From: Promethearchaeota archaeon
Lineage (GTDB): Archaea > Asgardarchaeota > Lokiarchaeia > Sigyniarchaeales > SOKP01
Assembly (NCBI GenBank): GCA_016839765.1
Contig: JAEOTP010000078.1
Coordinates: forward strand, 1-40,265
DNA: 40,265 nt
Direction: 5' to 3'
In this document: one piece after another, positions 8,474-17,949 of the stretch
How the letters are laid out: every line of letters begins with the position of its first letter
Numbering within the stretch: the first letter of the stretch is position 1
Notes under the pieces: generated by a model
Told to the model about the DNA's origin: nothing
Seen by the model: the letters and a program-made list of their open reading frames with translations, nothing else
Databases searched by the model: none
Made by a program: the position numbers and the translations under genes

Positions 8474-8483
8474 TATTATAATA
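8474..8483 (+). promoter_or_regulatory. TATA box for the second MFS gene
   Basis: The sequence TATTATAATA is centred about 25 bases before the ATG at 8503. This fits a leaderless transcript starting at the start codon, and no ribosome-binding site is present. Confidence 0.45.
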
Positions 8484-8502
8484 TGATACTGCTTTCAATT
8501 AT

Positions 8503-9909
8503 ATGCCTAAATCAAAAGAAAAAGTCAGTTTCAATCGCGTCTTTTGGCCTCTATATTTACTAAACGGTTTTCAAAGTATCGCATATGGAGCAATTATCGT
8601 TTTAGTAGTGCCTCTTGCTCTTATTATTTGGCCAAATGATTCAGCAGATATTCATGCTTTAGAAATGGGAATATTATATACTACTTTATCATGGTCTTCG
8701 TCTTTTGCAGGATTGCTTTTCGGCAGACTTATTGATAAGTATTCACGTAAAAAGATTATTATTGTCATTTCAATTTTTCGTGGAATATCAATGTTTTTAT
8801 TAGGATTTGCTGTTTATGGTGGTGAAGTCAATACATGGTGGTATTTCTTTATATTTATTGCTCTTTTTGGGTTTTTTGCAGGGGGCTCGTGGCCAGCTAT
8901 TAATTCATTATCCAATGATGTTGTAGCCCAGGATCGACGTTCTCGTTTTTTTGGCGTATATCAAATAATACTTAACACTACTAATATAATAGGTTGGCTA
9001 ATAGCAACCCTTTTAGTCCAAAATGGTTTTTGGAGAGAATTTTTTTGGGGTATAGGTGCTTCCATTCTTCTTGGGGGCTTAATTTTTGCTATTCAAAATG
9101 AAGAGCCAAAAAGAGGTGCTCAACAAGAGGAATTATATCATGTACTCCAAGACGATTCCATAGAGTATGATTTTCAGATTAATAGAGAAATGATGCGCAA
9201 AACAATGCTTAGTAAGACTAATTCTGTGGCTCTCATTGAAGGAATTTTTACGTGTATTCTTATGAGCAGTCTAAACTTTCTAATATTGATCTATATCCAA
9301 AACCCTCCGTACAATCTCGCACCATTTTCAATAGGGGTTTTTATGGTTGTTTTTGGCTTAACAGGAGGGCTCGTAGGTCAGATATTTTTATCAAGGATCA
9401 GTGACAAGATTGCTGTAAAAGATCCAGTAAAAAGATTACCTATCATTGTAATTTCTATAATTGGGGGCTTGGTAACTTTTGCTCTCTTCTTTTTCATACC
9501 TTGGGTTCCCTTAACAAAAGAACAGGGGAAAAATATTCTTTTTATAATGACAATACCCACGATGTGGGTTATGGGAGCACTCTTTTTTACTTCAAGGTCT
9601 ATTTTTTCATTATATATCGTAAATCAGAGTCCTGTTATTCAACAAATTAATTTACCTGAAGCACAAGGTCAAATTGTTTCATGGAATCAATTTTTAGAAC
9701 AATTTGGGAGAGGAATTGGACCTTTGTTATGTGGGGGTCTATTGCTTTTTACAGGCACAAATTATAAAATAACAGTAGTAGTAGTTATTTTATGTATTAT
9801 ACCAGGAGTGATACTATGGCTTCTGGCAATAAAATGGTTTCCAAAAGATAGAACTCAAATTAAAACCATTTTAAAAGAAAGAGCTGAATTACTCAAATCT
9901 CGAAAATAG
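8503..9909 (+). CDS. MFS transporter
   Basis: 468 residues, about 12 membrane helices. The loop between helices 2 and 3 carries the MFS signature pattern G-L-L-F-G-R-L-I-D-K-Y-S-R-K-K (about residues 70-84), close to the family consensus G-x-L-a-D-r-x-G-r-k-k. The central cytosolic loop (about 200-235) is long and charged. It is not a recent duplicate of the gene at 7209, since little sequence is shared beyond the fold. Direction of transport and substrate are unknown. The following 110 bases contain a 13-base direct repeat (9915-9927 and 9930-9942) and then the end of the convergent acyl-CoA synthetase gene. Confidence 0.85.
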   Translation: MPKSKEKVSFNRVFWPLYLLNGFQSIAYGAIIVLVVPLALIIWPNDSADIHALEMGILYTTLSWSSSFAGLLFGRLIDKYSRKKIIIVISIFRGISMFLLGFAVYGGEVNTWWYFFIFIALFGFFAGGSWPAINSLSNDVVAQDRRSRFFGVYQIILNTTNIIGWLIATLLVQNGFWREFFWGIGASILLGGLIFAIQNEEPKRGAQQEELYHVLQDDSIEYDFQINREMMRKTMLSKTNSVALIEGIFTCILMSSLNFLILIYIQNPPYNLAPFSIGVFMVVFGLTGGLVGQIFLSRISDKIAVKDPVKRLPIIVISIIGGLVTFALFFFIPWVPLTKEQGKNILFIMTIPTMWVMGALFFTSRSIFSLYIVNQSPVIQQINLPEAQGQIVSWNQFLEQFGRGIGPLLCGGLLLFTGTNYKITVVVVILCIIPGVILWLLAIKWFPKDRTQIKTILKERAELLKSRK

Positions 9910-10019
9910 CACTATTTAATATCAATTTGTTTAATATCAATTCTAATCGCAGTAAGTATTAGTGGGGCTAATATTAAAACAAAAGAATTATTTAAAAGAT
10001 TAAAAAAATATTATTTTTT

Positions 10020-11702
10020 TTAATTTTTTCTCTTTTTCTGTAATTTTTCGCGCATAACTCGTCTTAAAACTTTGCCAACGGCGCTCTTTGGTAAGGATCG
10101 TACAAATTTTATAATTCTAGGGTATTTATAGGCTGCCATATTATCTTTAGTCCAATTAATTATTTCTTGCTCTGTAATTTTACTTTTATACTCAGGTTTA
10201 AGAATGATATGTGCCACGATCTCTTCACCTTTTATGGGATCTGGGACTCCAAATACAGAACATTCTAAAATTGCTGGATGTTCATATAGTATCTCTTCGA
10301 TTTCTCTAGGATAAACACTGTGCCCTTTATATTTTATCATGTCTTTAACACGATCAAGTATAAAAATATAACCTTCCTCGTCAAGTTTCGCATAATCTCC
10401 TGTTCGAAACCATCTATAGCCTCCTGCTTCAAAGAGTACCATTTTGTTCTCCTTTGGTCTATTATGATATCCTAACATAACTTGGGGTCCCGAGACAACT
10501 AATTCTCCAGGTTCTCCAATTTGCAGAAAATTTAAATTTTCATCAATAATTCCCACTAATGTATTTGCTACAGGGTGACCGCAACTACCATATTTTTTCC
10601 TTGCCCAGGGTGGAGAATTTGTAACCGTCGGACTTGTTTCACTTAGGCCATACCCTTCTCCCAGCTCAAAACCAGTTTTTTCCTTCCATGCTTTAAAGAT
10701 TTCAGCAGGTAAAGATCCGGCTCCAACATTAGCATATTTTAAGCTACTAAAATCAACATCCTTGCTTCCAGGATAATTTAGAAGATTTATAAACATGGTA
10801 GGAACTCCAAGCATTAAATTGGCTTTATATTTTTCTATTATCTCTAGAATTTTGGGAATATCGAAAGTGGCTAACACATAACCCTTCGAACCGATTAGAG
10901 GTGATTGAGCGAGTTCGCAAGTCTGTCCATATATATGATACCAGGGTAGTATAGATAAATTTATAAAATCTTCTTTTATGTATTCATCTTTCATATAATT
11001 GGTAATTTGCATCATTTGATACATATTTGCGATTATATTATAATGTGATAAACAAGCACCCTTTGGAAGCCCTGTAGTTCCTCCCGTATATTGGATAACA
11101 GCAATATCTTTCTTAGGATCAATTCCTATGCCTAATTTTGAGTCTGTAAGAGGTTCGGGATTTTGTTCCATTACCGTATTAAAATGGATAACTTTCTCGT
11201 TTTCTGGGATATCTGGAACTTTTCCCTCAACATTTACAACTATTACTTTTTTTAAATTTAATTTATCCTGTACACGTTCATATTGACTAAAAAACCTGTC
11301 AATCATAATTAAAAAAGATGCTCCAGAATCTTCGAGTTGATATAAGACTTCACGTGCTACAAACAAAGGACTTAAAGCTGTTATGGTTGCTCCAAGACTT
11401 AGAGCAGCAAAATATGCAAAACTGAAATATGGTCCGTTTGGCAACCAAATTGCAACCACATCACCTTTTTTGACTCCTAAATCATATAACCCACTAGCAA
11501 ATCTCCTTGTTAGAAGATCCATCTCATTAAATGTAAATTCTCTTCCATAATAATCCATAGATACCTTATCCCCAAATTGCTCAGCACCATTTCTGAAAAT
11601 ATCCAAAAGAGAGATGTCTTCAGGAATGTCTATTTCTAAGGTTATACCAGGAGGTAAATGATCTTTCCAATAACGATTTTTTATATAATCCGGAAGTTCC
11701 AT
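10020..11702 (-). CDS. Long-chain acyl-CoA synthetase (AMP-forming)
   Basis: 560 residues, normal for the ANL adenylate-forming family. Motifs in order: the phosphate-binding loop Y-T-G-G-T-T-G-L-P-K-G (205-215), A5-type Y-G-L-S-E-T (351-356), the T-G-D aspartate (434-436), the hinge D-R-V-K-D-M-I-K-Y-K-G (450-460), and the C-terminal catalytic lysine in P-K-S-A-V-G-K (K544). It activates a carboxylic acid with ATP to acyl-AMP and then acyl-CoA; a fatty acid is most likely given the FadD-like hinge. It is monocistronic and convergent with the MFS gene. With the acyl-CoA dehydrogenase at 26030 and the dehydratase-type operon at the left edge, it suggests fatty or organic acid turnover. Confidence 0.9.
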   Translation of the reverse strand: MELPDYIKNRYWKDHLPPGITLEIDIPEDISLLDIFRNGAEQFGDKVSMDYYGREFTFNEMDLLTRRFASGLYDLGVKKGDVVAIWLPNGPYFSFAYFAALSLGATITALSPLFVAREVLYQLEDSGASFLIMIDRFFSQYERVQDKLNLKKVIVVNVEGKVPDIPENEKVIHFNTVMEQNPEPLTDSKLGIGIDPKKDIAVIQYTGGTTGLPKGACLSHYNIIANMYQMMQITNYMKDEYIKEDFINLSILPWYHIYGQTCELAQSPLIGSKGYVLATFDIPKILEIIEKYKANLMLGVPTMFINLLNYPGSKDVDFSSLKYANVGAGSLPAEIFKAWKEKTGFELGEGYGLSETSPTVTNSPPWARKKYGSCGHPVANTLVGIIDENLNFLQIGEPGELVVSGPQVMLGYHNRPKENKMVLFEAGGYRWFRTGDYAKLDEEGYIFILDRVKDMIKYKGHSVYPREIEEILYEHPAILECSVFGVPDPIKGEEIVAHIILKPEYKSKITEQEIINWTKDNMAAYKYPRIIKFVRSLPKSAVGKVLRRVMREKLQKKRKN

Positions 11703-11895
11703 AATAATTCATTTTAAATTTTAATAACTAATTGAGATGTTTTCAAATATAAATGTTGATGTTTTTATTCTTCTATTTCTTTTTTATGAGAATTACTCAT
11801 TTTCGGGTTAATTTAATAATGTAGAAAGGTTTAATATCTTCTATTAATTATTTAGAAATATTGAAGTAGAGTTCTTTTTTTTATGTGAAAATATA

Positions 11896-11904
11896 TTTAT
11901 AAAT
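11896..11904 (+). promoter_or_regulatory. TATA box for the tryptophanase-like gene
   Basis: TTTATAAAT is centred 25 bases before the ATG at 11925. This predicts a leaderless transcript beginning at that ATG and argues against the in-frame TTG at 11913 as start. Confidence 0.55.
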
Positions 11905-11924
11905 AACTCCATTTGGTTAATAAA

Positions 11925-13541
11925 ATGAAACCTATGCATGAATTGGGAGTCCGAGTGCCCACTAAACGCTCTTTAATTATTCGAAACATTAAAGAAGTAA
12001 CTAAAGAGCAGAGAGAACATGCTTTAAGGAAGACAGAATACAGTATGTTTTCTTTTCCTGCGGATATGTTGGTGCTAGACTTCCTTTCCGATAGTGGGAC
12101 ATCTACTATGACAGATTTACAATGGTCATCTTTATTTCATGGTGATGAATCATATGGACGCAATAAGGGATATTATGTTCTCTTGGACGCTATAAGAGAT
12201 ACATTTGAAAGAGGAAATAATCCAAAAAAAGTTATTGATCTAATACTTTCAGGAGAAACAAATATTGAAAAATTAATGAACGAGCTTTATCTTGCTTCAT
12301 ATGAAAATGGTTTTGTTAATGGGGGTATCCATCAATTAACTCGACCTAATGCTTTTTTAGTACCCCAAGGCCGATGCGCAGAATATCTATTGTTTTCAAC
12401 AATTGCTCCCCTTTTAAGAAAGAAAAATCGAGAAGCTGAATTTTATATTCCTAACAATGGTCATTTTGATACTACTGAAGCAAATATATCTGCTAATGGA
12501 ATTAATCCCGTAAATATATTTTCAAACGATTTGTTTGAGGATTTTCCACCTAATCAAATGGATATTAGAAATCCATTTAAAGGGAATATGGAAATTCAAG
12601 AATTGAAATCCTTTATTCAAGAAAAAGGATCTAATAAAATACCTTTAATTTATTTAACCCTTACAAATAATACTGCTGCAGGCCAACCAGTTTCTCTAAA
12701 CAATATTAAGGATGTTAGCCAAATTGCCAAGAAATCTGATATTCCTTTATTTTTTGACGCTTGTCGCTTTGCTGAAAATGCGATTTTTATTAAAAATTTT
12801 GAAGCAGGTTACCAAAAAAAAACCATTCCAACTATTATCCAAGAAATGTTTTCTTATGCTGATGGATTTACAATTAGCTTTAAAAAAGATGGTTTGGCAA
12901 ATATAGGAGGGGGATTATTTTTTAGAGATAATGGAGTTTTCCATCAAAAATTTTCAATTGATAGTGATATTGGAATAAAGTTGAAAGAAAAACAAATTCT
13001 TACTTTTGGAAATGATTCATATGGAGGATTATCAGGACGAGATATATTTACCATTGCGACAGGTTTATATGAAATTATAAAAGAACCGTACTTAAATGAG
13101 AGGATTTACCAAGTAAGAGAGTTTGCAGTAAAATTAGCTAATAATGGAATCCCCGTTATACTTCCCGCAGGAGGTCATGCGGTTTATCTTAATATGGACA
13201 AATTTTTTAAAGGATCTGATATGAAAATCGATGATTTTGGTGGAGTTGGATTAACTATTGAATTAATTAGGCACTATGGTATCAGAGCTGCTGAATTAGG
13301 ACCATTTGCATTTGAATGGGAAAATAAAACGCCAGAAGAACGGAAAGGAATTTTAAATTTAGTTCGATTTGCGGTGCCTCGAAACGTCTATGATTCTTCA
13401 CATATCGATTATGCTGTTGCAGCAATTAAGGAATTATATGAGAATCGAGATAAAATCCCTAAAGTTAGAGTTTCTCGTGGTGCTAAGTTACGGCTACGCC
13501 ATTTTCAATCTGGACTTCAACCAATTTATAATAATCTATAA
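11925..13541 (+). CDS. Beta-eliminating lyase, tryptophanase-like
   Basis: 538 residues from ATG 11925. It is a PLP-dependent fold-type I enzyme of the tryptophanase/tyrosine phenol-lyase family. Signs are Q-G-R-C-A-E (148-153), the PLP aspartate in F-D-A-C-R-F (D278), and Y-A-D-G-F-T-I-S-F-K-K-D, which contains the Schiff-base lysine pair (320-321) and closely follows the family signature. The C-terminal R-x-x-V-P-R and S-S-H-I-D-Y are also conserved. At the position where tyrosine phenol-lyase has its substrate-binding arginine (M-E-R-G) this protein has A-E-L-G, like tryptophanase (V-E-I-G), which favours tryptophan to indole, pyruvate and ammonia. It is about 65 residues longer than E. 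coli TnaA. No tnaB-type permease or leader peptide is seen next to it. The start was chosen from the TATA spacing. Confidence 0.85.
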   Translation: MKPMHELGVRVPTKRSLIIRNIKEVTKEQREHALRKTEYSMFSFPADMLVLDFLSDSGTSTMTDLQWSSLFHGDESYGRNKGYYVLLDAIRDTFERGNNPKKVIDLILSGETNIEKLMNELYLASYENGFVNGGIHQLTRPNAFLVPQGRCAEYLLFSTIAPLLRKKNREAEFYIPNNGHFDTTEANISANGINPVNIFSNDLFEDFPPNQMDIRNPFKGNMEIQELKSFIQEKGSNKIPLIYLTLTNNTAAGQPVSLNNIKDVSQIAKKSDIPLFFDACRFAENAIFIKNFEAGYQKKTIPTIIQEMFSYADGFTISFKKDGLANIGGGLFFRDNGVFHQKFSIDSDIGIKLKEKQILTFGNDSYGGLSGRDIFTIATGLYEIIKEPYLNERIYQVREFAVKLANNGIPVILPAGGHAVYLNMDKFFKGSDMKIDDFGGVGLTIELIRHYGIRAAELGPFAFEWENKTPEERKGILNLVRFAVPRNVYDSSHIDYAVAAIKELYENRDKIPKVRVSRGAKLRLRHFQSGLQPIYNNL

Positions 13542-13685
13542 TTTATATTTATTAAGAAATTATTCAGAGAGTCTTTTTTTCATCGCATTTACTTATTTGT
13601 AAAAAAAATATTTGTTCTTTTTACAAGAACATACAAAACATTTAATTAACTAAATTTAAAATAGAAAGAAATCGATTTTAATAAT

Positions 13686-14357
13686 ATGGATACTACTCAA
13701 CATTTTATAATGGTTTGGATCATTTCTATTGAAATCCTAATCTTAGCATTATTTACGATTAGCACATTGGTTAATTATTTTAAGCATAAAAAAAGAGCCG
13801 CTTTATACTTAGTTTTGAATTACATTTCGTTCGCAGTAGCAATGGCTTTCCACCTAATCGGACATTATGATTCAGTGACTAGTGGTAATACTACTGATTT
13901 TTATAACGACGCAAGTATGTATGGAAAAGTATTTATTGTTGCAGGAATTCTTTTTAATCTCTTATTTCATGCTCAATTTACAGAAGTTAATAAAGTATGG
14001 AAATATATTCGAGAAGTTCTTGGAATAGTTTTGATGATCTGGATTTTGATGCCACCTAATTACACATATGGAGGGCGTTCAACTGTGATTATTACTTATA
14101 TGTTCATGGCAATCTACGGATTATTAATTAATTTATTCCTAGCTATTAGCTTTTTTAAAATGGGACGAAGAACAACAAAAAGACGGAAGGAGTTATATTC
14201 CCTTGGCTTAGGAGCGTTTACGTTTCTGATTTATTATATTTTAATGACCATTTACGGGATGACACAGTCATTTCTCGTTATGATTATAACCCAGGTAGAT
14301 TTATTCTTCGCACTCTTGTTCTATTTCATCGGAATCTATTTACCTAAATTAGAGTAA
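13686..14357 (+). CDS. Seven-helix membrane protein, paralogue of 15520-16209
   Basis: 223 residues with about seven hydrophobic helices and short loops. I do not recognise a named family. It aligns along its whole length with the protein at 15520: both begin with M-x-x-x-Q-H, share L-N-Y-x-S-F, D-A-S-M, V-A-G-I-L and L-F-H-x-Q-F-T, and end in I-G-I-Y-L-P-K. Conserved histidines sit in the membrane half (F-H-L-I-G-H and L-F-H). A TAAATTTAAAA box lies about 30 bases before the ATG. The 7-helix size recalls sensory or heme-type membrane proteins, but no retinal lysine or known motif is evident, so function stays open. Confidence 0.65.
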   Translation: MDTTQHFIMVWIISIEILILALFTISTLVNYFKHKKRAALYLVLNYISFAVAMAFHLIGHYDSVTSGNTTDFYNDASMYGKVFIVAGILFNLLFHAQFTEVNKVWKYIREVLGIVLMIWILMPPNYTYGGRSTVIITYMFMAIYGLLINLFLAISFFKMGRRTTKRRKELYSLGLGAFTFLIYYILMTIYGMTQSFLVMIITQVDLFFALLFYFIGIYLPKLE

Positions 14358-14443
14358 AATAAAATTTAATTTTTTTTTATATAATTACAAAAAAGGACCT
14401 TTCATTCGAATGTTATAAAAAAAAATTGATTTAATTATTAAAT

Positions 14444-15193
14444 CTAACGGTTTAACATGTTTTTATAATGGTAATAGAACGCTATTAAATATGCAATAGT
14501 TTTCGGTATCATAAAAAGTCCTGTTAGTGGAAATATTGCAACTAAGAATAGTGTAATACTATATGTAACATAAGAGACAACAAACCATATTGAAGCCATG
14601 TAATTTCCTTTATTTAGGTTAATATTAATCCCAGTAAATTCATTTTTCTCTGCTTTTGAATCTTTGAATAGTAAACTGATACTAAGAATTCCTATAATAT
14701 AGATTGGAATAGCAGTAATTATTCTAAAGTCAAATCCAAAATCTACAGTTGCATCTCCTTCAAACCAGTGATTAAAAGGTAAAAATATTAATACCAAGCG
14801 TAAAATGAATGCGCTATATAAGATTATAGTATATATTTTTATCTTAGATGGGATTGAATACTTATCTCCGTAAATATTAGACCATGCATGAAAAATAGCA
14901 ATATAAAAATAAGTCATTGTTAAACCAGAGATTATATATCCAGATCCTATGGCCAGGTTTGTAAATGATTCATCAGGACCTAAACCAGTAAAAAATACAT
15001 AAATACGAAATCCTAAATGAAAGAGATCTCCAAAACCTAGTAAAAAATAGGCTACGAAAGTCCACTTCCAAGCGTTATCTATTGGAATAGTTTTTCCTTT
15101 CTTAAATCTCTTTATAATTATTTTTATTAAAAATATCCAGATAATTACTAAATACGCAATGATGAATATTATTGAACCCATATTATCTTCCAT
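14444..15193 (-). CDS. Multi-pass membrane protein of unknown function
   Basis: 249 residues from ATG 15193 (a TTG at 15199 is in frame but less likely). About seven membrane helices are visible. Loops carry G-F-G-D-L-F-H-L-G-F-R and Y-F-Y-I-A-I-F-H. Its topology and its position between the two paralogues at 13686 and 15520 suggest a related role, though the sequence similarity is weak. It is transcribed towards the first paralogue and away from the second. The upstream 15194-15519 stretch is a divergent promoter region, AT-rich and without a gene. Confidence 0.6.
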   Translation of the reverse strand: MEDNMGSIIFIIAYLVIIWIFLIKIIIKRFKKGKTIPIDNAWKWTFVAYFLLGFGDLFHLGFRIYVFFTGLGPDESFTNLAIGSGYIISGLTMTYFYIAIFHAWSNIYGDKYSIPSKIKIYTIILYSAFILRLVLIFLPFNHWFEGDATVDFGFDFRIITAIPIYIIGILSISLLFKDSKAEKNEFTGININLNKGNYMASIWFVVSYVTYSITLFLVAIFPLTGLFMIPKTIAYLIAFYYHYKNMLNR

Positions 15194-15485
15194 TTGCAAA
15201 GTTATAACCCCTATTTATATCAAAAGAAAGTCTGTTAATAATTTATTTTAATTTTTGAAATATATAATTAAAATTAAAATTACCGATTTGTAAAATTTAT
15301 ACAGAATTATCAAAATAAATAAGATTACATTAAAAAAGTAAGGGTATTTGACGTGCAGTAGAAAATAAAACTTATTTTTATCCTTAATTGAATTTTCTCG
15401 CGGGCTTATAGTACTTAGTAAAAATCAATTAAATAGTAAAGATAAGTATTAATTTATCCCGATTATCGCATATAACTAAAAAATA

Positions 15486-15497
15486 AAAATTTAAATA
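15486..15497 (+). promoter_or_regulatory. TATA-like box for the membrane protein at 15520
   Basis: An AAATTTAAATAA sequence is centred about 28 bases before the ATG at 15520. The rest of the 320-base divergent region (15200-15519) holds only AT-rich sequence with a short GC-rich patch at about 15399-15406. Confidence 0.4.
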
Positions 15498-15519
15498 AAA
15501 CAAGTTTTCCACTATAATT

Positions 15520-16209
15520 ATGGAAGTATTTCAACATGAAATAATGCAATGGTTAACTTTAACCCTTATTTTAATATTGGGACTTTTTATGCTAAGCACT
15601 TTTATTAACTTTATTAGAAAGAAAAAGAAAGCAACATTATATTTAGCACTTAATTATTTATCCTTTATTGGAGCTTTAATTTTTTTCTATCTTGGGCATA
15701 TCGACGTAACCAATGCTGGAACCGTTACTAAATTCTATTTTGATGCTAGTATGATTGCCAACGCATTTGTAGTTGCTGGAATTCTTGTTATTATTCTTTT
15801 TCATGAACAATTTACCAAAATAAATAAAACTCGCAAATATATTGCCTTGATTTTAGGTATGATTCTAATAATTTGGATTTTTGTGCCACTTAATTATGAG
15901 GTGACAACTCCAGGAGAATTCCATGTAAAATATATAACTTATACTTTAATGACATTTTATGGAGCTCTGGTTTATGCTGCTTTATCTTATAGTTTTTTTA
16001 AATTAACAAGACTGGCTACTCAAAAGCGTGTACAACTCGCAGCATTAGGAATAGGTTCATTACTTTTTCTCGCATATTATATTAATATGACTGTCTACGG
16101 AATACTACAAGATTTTTTCTTAATGACTATAGGGATGATAATAATATTTGGTGCCTGCTTGTCATTGTTCATCGGGATCTATCTACCAAAATTTGTATCG
16201 AAGAAATAA
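15520..16209 (+). CDS. Seven-helix membrane protein, paralogue of 13686-14357
   Basis: 229 residues, about seven membrane helices, clearly homologous to the protein 1.8 kb upstream (roughly 40-45% identity by eye over the first 120 residues). Shared motifs are L-N-Y-L-S-F, G-H-x-D, D-A-S-M, V-V-A-G-I-L, L-F-H-E-Q-F-T and the C-terminal I-G-I-Y-L-P-K. Charged Lys/Arg clusters after helix 1 and helix 5 probably face the cytosol. The arrangement looks like a local duplication followed by insertion or inversion of the gene at 14444. No family name can be given. Confidence 0.65.
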   Translation: MEVFQHEIMQWLTLTLILILGLFMLSTFINFIRKKKKATLYLALNYLSFIGALIFFYLGHIDVTNAGTVTKFYFDASMIANAFVVAGILVIILFHEQFTKINKTRKYIALILGMILIIWIFVPLNYEVTTPGEFHVKYITYTLMTFYGALVYAALSYSFFKLTRLATQKRVQLAALGIGSLLFLAYYINMTVYGILQDFFLMTIGMIIIFGACLSLFIGIYLPKFVSKK

Positions 16210-16402
16210 CATAAATAGTAAAATCTTATATAAAAAGAATTAAATCAGTAATTTTACATCTTTTTTTTTATAGTAAAATTCATTCGCAATACAAGGTTAC
16301 TATTTTATCATTGCTGAAAGCAACGTAATATTGTTCCTTATAATCGAACGTATTATAGATATATTAGGGAGGTTTTTATTTAGGTAAATCATAATCTCAA
16401 TT

Positions 16403-17275
16403 ATGGATGATAATGAATTTGTAAACATAAGAATTCTTGATAATTTCTATCAGACATCAAGTTTCTTCCCGATGCCGGTTGTATTAATAAGTACCATATC
16501 CGAATCTGGACAGATTAATCTTGGATCCTATTCTCTTTGTTTTCCGCATACAATATCAGAAAATCATTCAATGATTCTAACTACCCGTTCAAATAGCAAT
16601 ACAGCGGAGAATATTCGTCGTACAAAAGTATGTGCAATTAATTTTATTCCATATGATAAAAAGAGTTTGAAGAATTGTGTGTTATTAGGGTATCCTGGAG
16701 AAACTACTGAACAAAAAATGAAAAATAACAAGTTTACGCTTATCCCCTCTCAAAGGACAGAAGAGGAAAAAAAAGTTGGGGTTCGCTATCCAGATATAGT
16801 TCAGGAAGCATTTCAAGTGTTTGAATGTACATGGAATGATGAATATCCTATAATAAATAATGAAGAAACTCTTGAATGTCATTTTATCTTAAAGGTTGAT
16901 AAGATCCTTCTTAAAAATAAATGGAAAGAAAATATATTTAAAGGTAAGGGATTTCCAAGTATGCCTATTGATTTTGGATTTAGAGATAATATAAATTTTT
17001 GGTTTTGTAAAAACACTGATCCATATTCAGAGCAAATTCCAAAAGAAAAAGGAACTACCATAAATACTGTAATGTATGCTGCTAGAAGGATTGAACCTGA
17101 TATTGAATGGACTGAAGAGGCTTGTGAAAAGTTAATAAAAGTGCCGAGAATTTTTCTTAAAATGGCAATAAAAGGTTGCGTTGAAGCTGCTAAGGAAGAA
17201 GGTATAAAAATCATGACACCTGAATTCATGGATAAGATTAGAGACAAAAGATCTAAGGATAAGCAAGAGAAATAA
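16403..17275 (+). CDS. Flavin reductase-like FMN-binding protein
   Basis: 290 residues. The N-terminal 190 residues show the split-barrel pattern of the DIM6/NTAB flavin reductase family: F-F-P-M-P-V-V-L-I-S-T near the start, then N-L-G-S-Y-S-L, then T-T-R-S-N-S-N-T-A-E-N-I and V-C-A-I-N-F, the usual FMN phosphate-contacting segment. The C-terminal 100 residues are extra compared with 160-200-residue members and are helical and charged. Members use FMN and NAD(P)H for electron transfer or flavin supply. The partner is unknown, as neighbours are membrane proteins of unknown function. GGGAGG at 16370-16375 is too far from the ATG to serve as a ribosome site, so a leaderless start is likely. Confidence 0.7.
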   Translation: MDDNEFVNIRILDNFYQTSSFFPMPVVLISTISESGQINLGSYSLCFPHTISENHSMILTTRSNSNTAENIRRTKVCAINFIPYDKKSLKNCVLLGYPGETTEQKMKNNKFTLIPSQRTEEEKKVGVRYPDIVQEAFQVFECTWNDEYPIINNEETLECHFILKVDKILLKNKWKENIFKGKGFPSMPIDFGFRDNINFWFCKNTDPYSEQIPKEKGTTINTVMYAARRIEPDIEWTEEACEKLIKVPRIFLKMAIKGCVEAAKEEGIKIMTPEFMDKIRDKRSKDKQEK

Positions 17276-17381
17276 CTTATAGTATAATTTGATTTTAAAT
17301 TTTTTCATTAATATATCTATTTTTTATCAATCAATTATTTCACTATTACATTAAATGAAAAATATTGAAAGAAAGATAACT

Positions 17382-17702
17382 CTAAATATCTAATCTCCTG
17401 AGTTTCTGAGATATATTTTTCCTTCTTAGAATCTTTATAAAATCGTTTTCTCTCTGCTTTAACCGGCTTAAAAAGGTATCAAGTTTGTCAAAGTTATTAA
17501 ACCAATGCTCTTCACCATTAACAATGATCTTTACTCCTTTTCTCTCATTATTGTTAATGATTGCATAAATACCTCCTATTTCAGAATCGTGTTTAATAAA
17601 GATTTTCTCTCCGCTTAAATCATTCCCTTTTTCATTTCCCTTTTTTGCCCAAAATTGATTCTTTAGAAGATAACTTCTATACATACTCATCTTATTACAC
17701 AC
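17382..17702 (-). CDS. Small hypothetical protein, basic
   Basis: 106 residues from GTG 17702, or 102 from ATG 17690. The family is not recognised. The middle has alternating strands (G-E-K-I-F-I-K-H, G-G-I-Y-A-I-I, V-K-I-I-V-N-G) and the end is a basic helix (R-R-K-N-I-S-Q-K-L-R-R), giving a compact alpha/beta protein that could bind nucleic acid. A TATATATA box at 17723-17730 lies about 25 bases before the GTG and 37 before the ATG. An AAGG sits just before the GTG, so the start is not settled. Confidence 0.5.
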   Translation of the reverse strand: MCNKMSMYRSYLLKNQFWAKKGNEKGNDLSGEKIFIKHDSEIGGIYAIINNNERKGVKIIVNGEEHWFNNFDKLDTFLSRLKQRENDFIKILRRKNISQKLRRLDI

Positions 17703-17722
17703 ACATCCTTTTTATTTTATTT

Positions 17723-17730
17723 GTATATAT
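17723..17730 (-). promoter_or_regulatory. TATA box for the small gene at 17382-17702
   Basis: TATATATA, 21-28 bases upstream of the GTG at 17702 on the minus strand, is the usual archaeal distance. A GGTC-TTAT-GACC hairpin (17754-17765) lies just upstream and could be an operator. Confidence 0.4.
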
Positions 17731-17949
17731 ACTGTGGAGTCATCTTGATATATGGTCTTATGACCCCTTGAGTAGTATCCAAATAATATAAGATAAAGTC
17801 TAATTATAGAATAGTGTGTTATTGAGATTATACTTCGATATTACGTAAATTTCAATGTATTTGATTTAACTCCTCTCATATCACTTAGATAACTCATAAT
17901 CAAAAAAACTGATAATTTATATTTAAATCACAAAGTAAAATGGATAGAA

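Noticed and set aside
9915-9942. 13-base direct repeat after the second MFS gene
   Set aside because: Two short copies only; no array or regulatory pattern around them.
15430-15442. AGTAAAGATAAG resembling part of the 66-base repeat
   Set aside because: Only about 11 bases match, in inverted orientation, and the flanks do not align, so chance is likely in AT-rich DNA.
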